A stretch of DNA of 64,000 bases from contig NZ_CP132333.1 of assembly GCF_030758935.1 (NCBI RefSeq), forward strand, positions 3,038,992 through 3,102,991, in the 5' to 3' direction. Origin of the DNA: Geothrix sp. PMB-07. GTDB taxonomy: Bacteria; Acidobacteriota; Holophagae; Holophagales; Holophagaceae. Every line of letters begins with the position of its first letter. Position 1 is the stretch's first letter. Under the pieces are notes generated by a model. That model was not told the DNA's origin, ran no database searches, and saw nothing but the letters and a program-made list of their open reading frames with translations. Below are positions 16,246 through 27,414 of this stretch, in pieces. The position numbers and the translations under genes are program-made.

Positions 16246-17349
16246 TCAGACCTTCCTCAGCATCAGCGGCTCCCAGCGCTGCGGCGCCGGGGTACGGGGA
16301 CTGCTGGGTCGCTGTGGCGGCGGTTCCGGGGCCACCCCTTCCGGCAGGTGCCACACCAGGCCCGGCTGCTCCATGGCACGGCTTTCCGCCAGGGCCGCGT
16401 CCAGCCGGGGCTGGCAGGATTCCAGGCCCAGCCCCTCGCGCCCCGGCACCCACAGGGTGGCGCCCATGGGGGCCCCCTCCATCTGCATGCGCAGGCGCAG
16501 CAGCAGGATGTGGGCGATGCTGCGGGGCGTGTGCTGGAAGATGATTTGGATCCGCCCCGGCGCAACCCGCACCATGAGATCCCCGGCCCGAATGCCTTCG
16601 GCGGCCTTGCGGATGCGGGCCGCATCCTTGCGTCCCTTGGCCACCAGGTGGCACTCGGCCACCACGAGGCTGTCCGGCCGGTGCTCCGAACTGAGCATGG
16701 CCTTCTCCCAGATGTCGAGGTAGCGGCGGTTGGGGAGATCCGTCTCGGGATCCCGGGTGGAACTGTCCTCCATAACCGCTTGGGTGATGGCCAGGGCGTC
16801 TTCCAGGCGGTTGAGCGATTGTTTCAGATCTTCGATTTCCAGGATGCGCCCCATGAACCCGGCCACAGCCTCGAGCAACGCGAAATCCGCGCGTGAGAAG
16901 GCCCTGGGTTGCTCGAAGAAGGCGAACACCAGGGAGCGCACACCATCTCCCTGACGCAGGGCGCATCCCAGGGCGGCGCCGTAGGGAACGGAGGCGGGAT
17001 CGACGAGAAAGGGCACATGGGGGCCTGACGCCATGTCCCGGACCACCAGGGTGCGCTCGGGGTGCTCCAGCAGCCACTCGCAGAAGGAGGGGATGGGCGC
17101 GGGTGGAGCCTCATCCTCCGCTTCAGGGAACCACCAGCGGGTTTCCACGGAGGTCCCGGAAACCATCACCAGGGTGGCCAGGGAGGCGCCCAGGTGCTTC
17201 ACCATCAATTCGAGGCTGCGGGCCAGAAAGAAGGGATCGCCGGTGCTTCCGGCATGCAGCAGCGCATGGATGGCGTGGACCAGGGCTTCCAGGGAGGCGG
17301 CCGGCCGGAGACGCCTCGCGTAGCGCTTGAGCAGCCGTTGATCAGGCAC
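16246..17349 (-). CDS. GAF protein with a degenerate GGDEF-like domain
   Basis: A 367-residue cytoplasmic protein. Residues of about 40-175 look like a GAF sensor (ending in FSRADFALLEAVAGFMGRI), followed by a short coiled linker. Then comes a segment beginning DPETDLPNRRYLDIWEKAM that matches the start of diguanylate cyclase domains. The signature GG(D/E)EF loop is missing; the equivalent stretch reads RVAPGRIQIIFQ. It is therefore unlikely to make cyclic di-GMP, and a ligand-binding or regulatory role is more probable. The C-terminus is Pro/Arg-rich. No partner gene is adjacent. Confidence 0.65.
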   Translation of the reverse strand: MPDQRLLKRYARRLRPAASLEALVHAIHALLHAGSTGDPFFLARSLELMVKHLGASLATLVMVSGTSVETRWWFPEAEDEAPPAPIPSFCEWLLEHPERTLVVRDMASGPHVPFLVDPASVPYGAALGCALRQGDGVRSLVFAFFEQPRAFSRADFALLEAVAGFMGRILEIEDLKQSLNRLEDALAITQAVMEDSSTRDPETDLPNRRYLDIWEKAMLSSEHRPDSLVVAECHLVAKGRKDAARIRKAAEGIRAGDLMVRVAPGRIQIIFQHTPRSIAHILLLRLRMQMEGAPMGATLWVPGREGLGLESCQPRLDAALAESRAMEQPGLVWHLPEGVAPEPPPQRPSSPRTPAPQRWEPLMLRKV

Positions 17350-17433
17350 ACCATCCCCCTGCCCCTCTTTCGGCCGAATCGACCACCAGGATGAAGGTGG
17401 AGCGGCCGAGAAGCGCAGGCCGCTCCCGATGCC

Positions 17434-17814
17434 TCAGGGCCTCATCCGCATGAACCGGATGGGGGCTTTCCCCACCTCCGGAAAGTGCCGGTTCCCCCAG
17501 CCGCACAGCGCCTGCAGCACTGGCAGCAGATCCCGCCCCCGGGGCGTCAAGCTGTACTCGAAGCGCACCGGGTTCGTCTGGTAGGGGGCTTTTTCGACAA
17601 GACCCGCTTCCTCCAGATCCGTGAGCCGGTCCGTGAGGACGCTGGCAGTGATGCCCTCGGACGAGGCCAGGAAATCACCAAAGCGCTGCTTGCCCATGAG
17701 CATGTCGCGGACGAGGACCAGGCTCCAGCGGTCGCCGAACAGGTCGAGGGCGTGGGCGATGGGACAGCGGGTTCGCGGTTTGGTTTTCACGGTTCGCCCC
17801 ATGTGACTTGCCAT
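17434..17814 (-). CDS. HxlR-family winged-helix transcriptional regulator
   Basis: A 126-residue regulator with the HxlR core: CPIAHALDLFGDRWSLVLVRDM, a recognition region (GITASVLTDRLTDLEEAGLVEK) and the wing RFEYSLTPRGRDLLPVL. A conserved Cys (Cys17) near the N-terminus is the usual redox- or electrophile-sensing position in this family (as in HypR/YodB). It is divergent from the YciI-like gene with 57 bases between the starts, so it probably controls its own promoter and that neighbour. Confidence 0.88.
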   Translation of the reverse strand: MASHMGRTVKTKPRTRCPIAHALDLFGDRWSLVLVRDMLMGKQRFGDFLASSEGITASVLTDRLTDLEEAGLVEKAPYQTNPVRFEYSLTPRGRDLLPVLQALCGWGNRHFPEVGKAPIRFMRMRP

Positions 17815-17871
17815 TTGCTATTCACAATTCTATCTTAACCGTCCACCCCCACTCAACCACAGGAGAACACC

Positions 17872-18231
17872 ATGAAGGTTCTGCTCATCGCCTACGAATC
17901 GCAGGCGGATTTCCGGGCCCGGGGCGCTGAAGACGCCGATCTCCGCAGCCGCTACTGGGCCGGTTGGCAGCAATACGGCCAGGCCCTCAAGGAGGCCGGT
18001 GTCTGCCTCGAGATGCACGGGCTGCAAGGCCCAGAAACCGCCTCGACGGTGCGCGGCTCCGAATCGAAGCGCCAGGTGACCGCCCACGCCTACACGGATA
18101 CCCCCGATCAGATCGGAGGCTATTTCGTCCTGGAAGTGGGCAGTCAGGAAGAAGCGCTCCAGTGGGCAGCGCGCTGCCCTGCCGCCGAGCGGGGCGCCGT
18201 GGAAATCCGACCGCTGCTGGAGCGCCCCTAA
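17872..18231 (+). CDS. YciI-like (DGPF-domain) protein
   Basis: A 119-residue small alpha/beta protein of the YCII-related superfamily. The typical C-terminal half is present: GYFVLEVGSQEEALQWAARCPAAERGAVEIRPLL. Family members are often co-regulated with, or fused to, regulators, but the biochemical role is unknown. It is divergent from the HxlR regulator, a recurrent pairing. A strong AGGAG lies before the ATG. Its stop overlaps the stop of the convergent ElyC/YdcF-type gene by three bases. Confidence 0.75.
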   Translation: MKVLLIAYESQADFRARGAEDADLRSRYWAGWQQYGQALKEAGVCLEMHGLQGPETASTVRGSESKRQVTAHAYTDTPDQIGGYFVLEVGSQEEALQWAARCPAAERGAVEIRPLLERP

Positions 18232-18923
18232 GTCACCCGCTCCAATTGCCGCTGGCTGCGGATGAGCCGACTGTAGAGCATGCCGGTGTGGTACCAGTGC
18301 AGCAGGAAGGCCTCGGAGGCCGCGCGGCGCCACCAGCCTGCAGACCCGCGCGCCGGCGGCGCTTCCAGGGCCGGGCTGCAGCGCACCGCCAAACCCAGCC
18401 CCTGGGCCGTGGCCTGGGCCCGGGCCAAGTGCAGGGAATCGGAAACCATCAAGAGCGTCGACCAGCCCGCGTCACGCATCTCGGCCCGGACATTGAACAG
18501 GTTCTCCAGGGTGTGCTGGCTTCGTCCCTCCAAAAGGATGGCCTCCAGCGGAACCCCCCGGGCCACCAGCCAGTCGCGGCCAGCTTCTGCTTCGCTGCGA
18601 ACCGAGGCTCCCGTGGCGCCGCCCGCCACGAAGATCCGGGGGGCCAGGCCCGAGCGCCACAGCCGCTCTGCGTGGGCCAGGCGGGCCAGGAACACCCGCG
18701 TGGGCTGGTCGGCCTCCAGCCGTCTCCCCAGCACCAGGATGGCGTCCGCGGGAGCAGCCTCATCTCCAGAGGCGCCTCGAAGCACCTGGGCCAACCGGTA
18801 AGCCCAGGGCAGACCCACCAAACCGAAGCAGCTGAGCAGCGCCAGCCCCAACGAAGCCGCCCCGCCCGGTCCCAGCTTCTGCAGGAAGCTGGCATGGGGC
18901 GGGGCGTGGAAGGGCTTCGACAT
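18228..18923 (-). CDS. ElyC/YdcF-type DUF218 membrane protein
   Basis: A 231-residue protein with one N-terminal membrane segment (about 22-42) and a DUF218 domain: AILVLGRRLEADQP, RIFVAGGATGASVRSEA, and ILLEGRSQHTLENLFNVRAEM. Such proteins take part in envelope or cell-wall precursor homeostasis in Enterobacteria (ElyC) but are poorly defined elsewhere. The start at 18923 begins just before the membrane segment; the longer frame upstream runs into the typA 3' region and is rejected. Confidence 0.78.
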   Translation of the reverse strand: MSKPFHAPPHASFLQKLGPGGAASLGLALLSCFGLVGLPWAYRLAQVLRGASGDEAAPADAILVLGRRLEADQPTRVFLARLAHAERLWRSGLAPRIFVAGGATGASVRSEAEAGRDWLVARGVPLEAILLEGRSQHTLENLFNVRAEMRDAGWSTLLMVSDSLHLARAQATAQGLGLAVRCSPALEAPPARGSAGWWRRAASEAFLLHWYHTGMLYSRLIRSQRQLERVT

Positions 18924-18944
18924 GTGCCGGAAGACTAGGAGTCG

Positions 18945-19032
18945 GACCGCTTTTCTGACTTCTTCTTCGCATCCTGCGGATGCGAAGACGCCGGACTCAA
19001 CCAGGCGCGGAAGCCCATACCGAGAACTCGGC

Positions 19033-19062
<30 letters not shown>
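18945..19062. repeat. 20-bp direct repeat and hairpin at the typA 3' end
   Basis: The 20-mer GACCGCTTTTCTGACTTCTT occurs at 18945-18964 and again, identically, at 19043-19062, where it encodes the last residues of TypA on the minus strand. Between them lies a perfect 10-bp hairpin (CTTCGCATCC, loop TGC, at 18965-18987) that could terminate typA transcription, although it has no T-tract. The repeat looks like a small local duplication of the gene's tail. Confidence 0.7.
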
Positions 19063-20859
<1,797 letters not shown>

Positions 20860-21003
20860 CAGATTCCCAGGTGTGGCCAGGCAAAGGCCGGGCAGAACCC
20901 TCGATTTTACCAGAGCCGGGCCCATTTTCCGAGCGGGATTCGCAACCCCTTCCATTGTTCCCGCAGGGGTCTAAGATAAGCGGACCCCCCTCGGGAGAAC
21001 TCC

Positions 21004-22242
<1,239 letters not shown>

Positions 22243-22291
22243 GCGGCCTTCCCCTATTCTGGCTCTCCCACTCCATGGCCCGAGGTTGCAG

Positions 22292-22567
22292 ATGATCAAG
22301 ATCGACATCGCCAATTCGTTGATGAAGGTGCATCCCTGCTCCCGCGCCACCGCCCTCCAGGTGGTGGATCTCCTCACAGAGCGATTGAAGGACGCCCTGC
22401 TCAACGGCCACCGCATCGAGATCCGCGGCTTCGGCGTCTTTGAGCCCCGCCCCCGCAAGCGGGGCATGGGCCGGAACATCAAGACCGGCGCCAGTGTTCA
22501 GATCCCCAAGGGCAAGAGCATCCGCTTCAAGCCGGGCAAAGATCTGCGCGAGATCGAAGTGGAGTAG
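22292..22567 (+). CDS. HU/IHF-family DNA-bending protein
   Basis: A 91-residue nucleoid protein. It has the dimerisation helices, then IRGFGVFEPRPRKRGMGRNIKTG with the arm segment, then IPKGKSIRFKPGKDLRE, all typical of IHF/HU. I cannot say HU or IHF with certainty; the C-terminal KDLRE resembles IHF-beta. The ATG at 22292 is preceded by CGAGG at good spacing; a TTG six bases upstream is less likely. Confidence 0.9.
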   Translation: MIKIDIANSLMKVHPCSRATALQVVDLLTERLKDALLNGHRIEIRGFGVFEPRPRKRGMGRNIKTGASVQIPKGKSIRFKPGKDLREIEVE

Positions 22568-22623
22568 CCGCGGCTTTCAACCCTCGCGTTGAGCCTTGGA
22601 AGAAAGACTGGGAAGATGGCGGA

Positions 22624-22893
22624 ATGGAAGAGCCCCGCCGTCCCGAGATCACCTACCCCACCCGCATCCCCATGAAGATCATCGGGCGCCAGGAAGAACT
22701 GCGCCCCGACATGGTCATGGAGCTGATCCTCGCCCACCTCGGGCCCCAAGCCGAAGGCGACGAGCGGCACCAGGCCAACTGCAAGGGCGCCTTCATCAGC
22801 TATACCTTCTGGGTCACCTTGCCCGATGAGAGCGTGGAAACCCCACTGCGAGAAGCCATTCAGAAGCTACCTGGCGTGGTGATGCAGCTCTGA
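22624..22893 (+). CDS. DUF493 (YbeD-like) protein
   Basis: An 89-residue protein of the DUF493 family: a small ferredoxin-like fold with the pattern PMKIIGRQ at the start of the domain, a central FISYTFWVTL strand and the C-terminal LPGVVMQL. In Enterobacteria YbeD sits beside lipoate genes but its role is unproven. It is 56 bases downstream of the HU/IHF-like gene. Confidence 0.8.
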   Translation: MEEPRRPEITYPTRIPMKIIGRQEELRPDMVMELILAHLGPQAEGDERHQANCKGAFISYTFWVTLPDESVETPLREAIQKLPGVVMQL

Positions 22894-22912
22894 GCGTTCC
22901 GGAAGGAAAAGC

Positions 22913-22975
22913 TCACCACCAAGACACCAAGGACCAAGAAAAGTCCTTTTGCAGTTCTTAGTGTCTTGGTGGTGA
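22913..22975. repeat. Long intergenic inverted repeat, possible bidirectional terminator
   Basis: A perfect 15-bp inverted repeat (TCACCACCAAGACAC at 22913-22927, complement at 22961-22975) encloses a nested 6-bp hairpin (AAGGAC 22929-22934, GTCCTT 22943-22948) with an A-rich loop. It lies between the convergent DUF493 and asnS genes. A related element lies at 40303-40355. Confidence 0.75.
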
Positions 22976-23004
22976 ATCTTCTTCTCCGATGCCCTGATCG
23001 AGCC

Positions 23005-24306
23005 CTACGGCCGTAGCGTCCCCATCATGCGGGGATACGGAATGGTCTCGCGCACGTGCGGCAGCTTGCAGATCCAGGCCACGGCCCGCTCCAGGCCCAT
23101 GCCGAAGCCCGCGTGGGGCACGCTGCCGTACTTGCGGACATCCAGGTACCACTCATAGTCGGCGCGGTTCAGCTCGTGGTGGACAATCTGCTCCAGCAGG
23201 TACTGCAGGCTGGAGGCGCGCTCGCCGCCGCCGATGACCTCGCCGTAGCCCTCGGGGGCCAGCAGGTCGGCGCCCAGGGCCAGCCGCGGGTCGATGGGAT
23301 CGGGCTCCATGTAGAAGGCCTTGAACGCCTTCGGGAAGCGGTGCACCCACAGGGGCCGGTCCGTGGCGTTCATGAGGATGGTCTCGTCATCGTTGCCGAA
23401 ATCCTCACCCCAGTTGATGTCGCTGCCCAGCGTCTTCAGCTTGTCCACGGCCTCGGTGTAGGTCATCCGGTCAAAGCTGTTGTTGAGGGCGATCTCCAGC
23501 GGGGCCTGATCGCGTTCGAGGATCTTCAGCTCCTCCTGGCGGCCTTCCAGCACGCACTGGATGAGGAACTTGGTCATGCGCTCGCCCAGCACCATCACGT
23601 CATCCAGGTGGGCGAAGGCCACCTCGGGCTCCACCATCCAGAATTCCGTGAGGTGGCGGCGCGTCTTGCTCTTCTCGGCGCGGAAGGTGGGGCCGAAACA
23701 GTAGGTCTTGCCAAAAGCAGCGATGCCCGGCTCCTGGTAGAGCTGGCCGGACTGGCTGAGGAAGGCCATGCCCTCATGGAAGTACTCGGTGCCGAACAGG
23801 GTGCTGGTGCCTTCGCAGGCGCTGGGCGTGAGGATGGGGGCATCCAGCAGCGTGAAGCCGTCGCTGTCGAAGAAGTCGCGGATGCCCTTCACCAGGGTGT
23901 GGCGGATGCGGAGGATGGCCCACTGGCGGCGGCTGCGCAGCCAGAGGTGGCGGTTCTCCATGAGGAACTCGGTGCCGTGCTCCTTGGGGGTGATGGGGAA
24001 GTCCGTGCTGCCGCCGATGAGTTCCAACGCCTTCACCAGCAACTCCGGCTGGCCAGTCTTGGGGTGCTGCTGCACCACGCCTGTGACCGCGACGGCGGCC
24101 TCCTGGGTGAGCTTCCCCGCCAGCTCGTAGCTTTCGGGGTCGGCCTCGGCCGCGCCCACCACGCACTGCACGAAGCCCGAGCCATCGCGCAGCTCGATGA
24201 AGCGTGTCTTGCTGGTGCGGGCATTGCGGACCCAACCCCGCAGCCGGACGGTCTCGCCGACCTGGTCGGCGAGGAATCGGACTTCGGTGAAGGGCAGGCT
24301 GCTCAC
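23005..24306 (-). CDS. asnS: Asparaginyl-tRNA synthetase
   Basis: A 433-residue class IIb aminoacyl-tRNA synthetase. The N-terminal OB-fold anticodon domain begins [23 protein letters not shown]. Motif 2 shows [21 protein letters not shown], and motif 3 near the C-terminus is [13 protein letters not shown]. The FWMVEPE form and overall length fit AsnRS rather than AspRS (which has FRDEDLRADRQ) or LysRS. It is a stand-alone gene flanked by the inverted repeat downstream. Confidence 0.93.
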   Translation of the reverse strand: MSSLPFTEVRFLADQVGETVRLRGWVRNARTSKTRFIELRDGSGFVQCVVGAAEADPESYELAGKLTQEAAVAVTGVVQQHPKTGQPELLVKALELIGGSTDFPITPKEHGTEFLMENRHLWLRSRRQWAILRIRHTLVKGIRDFFDSDGFTLLDAPILTPSACEGTSTLFGTEYFHEGMAFLSQSGQLYQEPGIAAFGKTYCFGPTFRAEKSKTRRHLTEFWMVEPEVAFAHLDDVMVLGERMTKFLIQCVLEGRQEELKILERDQAPLEIALNNSFDRMTYTEAVDKLKTLGSDINWGEDFGNDDETILMNATDRPLWVHRFPKAFKAFYMEPDPIDPRLALGADLLAPEGYGEVIGGGERASSLQYLLEQIVHHELNRADYEWYLDVRKYGSVPHAGFGMGLERAVAWICKLPHVRETIPYPRMMGTLRP

Positions 24307-24367
24307 GGGGACTCCAGGGCCAAACCCCTATTGTGCCCGGGGAATGGCGCTGGCTCCAGAGTGGACG

Positions 24368-25300
24368 CTATTCGGCCTGCTTGGTGGCCCGGAACTTCCC
24401 GGAGATGGCCACCTGCATGCCCTTCAGGTGGGCCATGACCCGCTCCAATTTCTGGCGGGCGATGTCCTGGAACTGCATCTGCTGGATGAGGGCAAAGACG
24501 GTGTCCTGCATCTCCTGGTTGATGCGGTCCAGCTCGGCGATGTCGCGCTCGTGACCCTTGAGCCGGCCCAGGCCAGCCTCCTGCTTGAGGTAGCCCAGCC
24601 CCTGGAAGAATTTGTCCGTGCTGGCCAGCATGCCTTCCACCCGTTCCATCACCTTGCCCATCTCCTGCTCGGTGTAGGAAATGGAGGATTCGATCTGCGG
24701 GAGAACCCGGTGCTCGCCCTGCTCTTTGGGAGGCGCCATCTCGATGAGCCGACGCAGCCCGTCGTCCAGGCGCTCTTCCAGACCGATGTCCTTGAGGATC
24801 TCCTTGCCGTGGGCCCGCCCGATGCCGTGGTTGGCCACCAGCGCCGCATCCAGCAGGGTCACCACCTTCTCGCCCTGGACGATAAAGCCTTCCACCCAGG
24901 CCCCATCGAGGCCAGCCAGCAGGGGACTGGCGGGGACCATATCCGATTCGGGGATGTTCACCACCGCGTCCACGGCATCCACCAGCAGGCCCGTGGCAGT
25001 GCCCGCCAGATCGAGCACCAGGATGGTGCCGATTCGGCCCTCCTCCAGGGGCGGCATGGACATGCGCAGCCGCAGGTTCACCACGGGCACCACGCGCCCG
25101 CGCAGGTCGAGGATGCCCTCCACCGCGCGAGGCATGTGGGGCAGCTTGTTCAGATCCCGAAAGGGGGTGATCTCCGCCACGTGATGCAGAGGCAAACCGT
25201 AGGTCCGGTCATTGAGGAAGAAGGTCATGAACCGGTGGTGGACGGACGAATCCCGGCCCTGGACCTGGGCCGGGGCCGAGGACGCGGCGCCAAGGCTCAC
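24368..25300 (-). CDS. CheW domain fused to a CheZ-like phosphatase domain
   Basis: A 310-residue protein. Residues of about 20-160 form a CheW/SH3-type coupling domain (FMTFFLNDRTYGLPLHHVAEI, VEGILDLRGRVVPVVNL). Residues of about 195-300 are helical and contain QFQDIARQKLERVMAHLK, which matches the E. coli CheZ active-site helix, where Asp143 and Gln147 form DxxxQ. The same helix occurs in the separate CheZ-like gene of this operon. I infer a CheY phosphatase tethered to the receptor-kinase array. It overlaps cheA by four bases and is the last gene of the operon. Confidence 0.75.
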   Translation of the reverse strand: MSLGAASSAPAQVQGRDSSVHHRFMTFFLNDRTYGLPLHHVAEITPFRDLNKLPHMPRAVEGILDLRGRVVPVVNLRLRMSMPPLEEGRIGTILVLDLAGTATGLLVDAVDAVVNIPESDMVPASPLLAGLDGAWVEGFIVQGEKVVTLLDAALVANHGIGRAHGKEILKDIGLEERLDDGLRRLIEMAPPKEQGEHRVLPQIESSISYTEQEMGKVMERVEGMLASTDKFFQGLGYLKQEAGLGRLKGHERDIAELDRINQEMQDTVFALIQQMQFQDIARQKLERVMAHLKGMQVAISGKFRATKQAE

Positions 25301-27414
25301 ACAGCCTCCTGGACAGCCAGCTGCAGCAGTTCGGCGGGATCGAGAATCAGCACCACACCGCCGTCGCCCATGATGGAGGCGCCGCTGATGCCAGGCAGGC
25401 TGGCGAGGTAGGGCGCCAGGGGCTTGATGACCACTTCCTGGCGGCGCACGAAGCTGTCCACGATGATGCCCATGCGGCGGCCTGCGGCGGAAACCACCAC
25501 CACAGACAGGCCATCGATTTCATCGGCTGCGTTATCCGGCGAGGCGGATTTCAGCAGGTGCTTGAGACGGCATACGCCCAGTACTTCGCCCCGCAGGTTG
25601 ATGGCCTGCCGGCTGGTGAGGTGGGACACGCTTTCGGGCGGCACGATGAGGGTTTCCTCCACCGAGGTCCCTGGCAGGGCAAAGACCTGGTTGCCGCTCT
25701 TCACCAGCAAGGCATCGATGATGGCCAGGGTGAGGGGCAGCTTGATGGTGAACACCGAACCCTTGCCCACCGTAGAGCGAACGCCCACACGTCCATTGAG
25801 TTTGCGAACATTGGAGCGCACCACGTCCATGCCCACGCCCCGGCCTGAAATATCCGTGACCTTGGCGGCGGTGCTGAAGCCTGGGGCGAAAATCAATTCG
25901 ATGACTTCGTCGTCGGGCATGGCATCGGCGCGGTCCTGGCTCATGAGGCCCTTTTCCACCGCCTTGGCGCGGATGACAGTGGGATCGATGCCCTTGCCGT
26001 CGTCCTCGATCTCCACCACCACGCTGTCGCCTTCGTGACGGGCCCGCAGGATCACCGTGCCCACCTCGGACTTCCCAGATTTCACGCGGGCTTCCGGCAG
26101 CTCGATGCCGTGGTCGGCGCTGTTGCGGATGAGGTGGATCATCGGGTCGCCCAGCTCCTCGATGATGCTCTTATCGATTTCCGTGTCCTCGCCCACCATC
26201 TGCAGGTCGATCTTCTTCCCGCTGTTCTTGGCCAGATCGCGAAGCATGCGGGGGAACTTGGAGAAGATGGTCTTCACGGGCACCATGCGGATGCCCAGCA
26301 CCGAAGCCTGGATCTCCTTGCTCACATGATCGAGGTAGACGGAGGCATGGGCCAGCTCCTTGGCCACCGCCGCAGCAGGATGACCATTGACCTGGGGCAT
26401 CAGCCGCTCGACAAGATGGCTGATCATGGTCTTGCTGATGATGAGCTCGGCCACGATGTTCATGAACTGCTCGAGCTTGGCCTGGCTCACACGGATGGTG
26501 TCGGAGGCACCCTTATCCTCGCCGCGGCGTCCGCTCTTGCGGCGGTCCTCGGCGACGGGCAGACCGTCCCCGGCGCCCTCTCCGGCGGCCGCCGATTCGG
26601 AGGCGGCCTCCAGGGTCAGGGGATGGAAGGTGATGGTCGCATTGGCCACCGCGCCGAAGACCTTGCGCACTTCTTCGATGGGTTCCGTCGCCTCGATGAG
26701 CATGACCAGATCGAGGTGGAAGGCCCGGTCCTCGAAGCTCTCCAAGTCCACCTGGGGTTCCCGGGGAATCATTTGCTTGTGGAGCAGCTTGCCCACCAGC
26801 TCCACCATCTGGAACATGGAAAAGGGATTGAAGGCTGTGCCATAAATGGCGCCCGCAAGCTCCACATGGATGCCCAGCACGGTCTTGCCTTCGGCCAGGG
26901 CGGCCGCTGCCGCTTGCCGCCCGGCTTCATTCACGCGGCCCAGGGCCGGGGGCAGATTCAGGTGGCCCGTCACGGCGGCGCCACTGGTCTCGACGCTGGC
27001 CTCGCCCCCCTTCTTCAGGGCCTCCAGGTTGCGGATCAGCTCGCTGGGATCCGGGTCTTCGGCCTCGCCCTGCTTGCGCACCTGGACGCGCACATCGTCG
27101 ACCAGGACTTTGAGCATGTCCACGGTCTCGAAGAGCAGCTCCATCACCCGCTCGGTGAGTTCCATGCGGGATTTGCGCAGGTCATCCAGCACGTTCTCGC
27201 CGATGTGGGCGAGGGAGAGCACCTTCTGCAGGCCCAGAAATCCTGCGGCCCCCTTGATGGTGTGCACACTGCGGAAGATGGCGTTGAGCAGGTCGAGATC
27301 CCCTGGCGACTCTTCCAAGGCCAGGAAGTTGGTCTCGATCTGCTCGAAATGCTCCTGGGCTTCGACGAGGAAATCCTCGTAGAAGCTGGGATCGTCGAGG
27401 GCGAAATCGCTCAT
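25297..27414 (-). CDS. cheA: Chemotaxis histidine kinase CheA
   Basis: A 705-residue CheA. The P1 (Hpt) domain carries the phospho-acceptor His51 in SVHTIKGAAGF. A P2-like region lies at about 180-270, followed by a linker. P3 dimerisation and the P4 ATPase region (HLIRNSADHGIE, DDGKGID, FAPGFSTA, SGRGVGMDVV) follow, and the P5 CheW-like domain ends the protein. It phosphorylates the CheY encoded three genes upstream. It overlaps both neighbours by four bases, so translation is coupled across the operon. Confidence 0.95.
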   Translation of the reverse strand: MSDFALDDPSFYEDFLVEAQEHFEQIETNFLALEESPGDLDLLNAIFRSVHTIKGAAGFLGLQKVLSLAHIGENVLDDLRKSRMELTERVMELLFETVDMLKVLVDDVRVQVRKQGEAEDPDPSELIRNLEALKKGGEASVETSGAAVTGHLNLPPALGRVNEAGRQAAAAALAEGKTVLGIHVELAGAIYGTAFNPFSMFQMVELVGKLLHKQMIPREPQVDLESFEDRAFHLDLVMLIEATEPIEEVRKVFGAVANATITFHPLTLEAASESAAAGEGAGDGLPVAEDRRKSGRRGEDKGASDTIRVSQAKLEQFMNIVAELIISKTMISHLVERLMPQVNGHPAAAVAKELAHASVYLDHVSKEIQASVLGIRMVPVKTIFSKFPRMLRDLAKNSGKKIDLQMVGEDTEIDKSIIEELGDPMIHLIRNSADHGIELPEARVKSGKSEVGTVILRARHEGDSVVVEIEDDGKGIDPTVIRAKAVEKGLMSQDRADAMPDDEVIELIFAPGFSTAAKVTDISGRGVGMDVVRSNVRKLNGRVGVRSTVGKGSVFTIKLPLTLAIIDALLVKSGNQVFALPGTSVEETLIVPPESVSHLTSRQAINLRGEVLGVCRLKHLLKSASPDNAADEIDGLSVVVVSAAGRRMGIIVDSFVRRQEVVIKPLAPYLASLPGISGASIMGDGGVVLILDPAELLQLAVQEAV

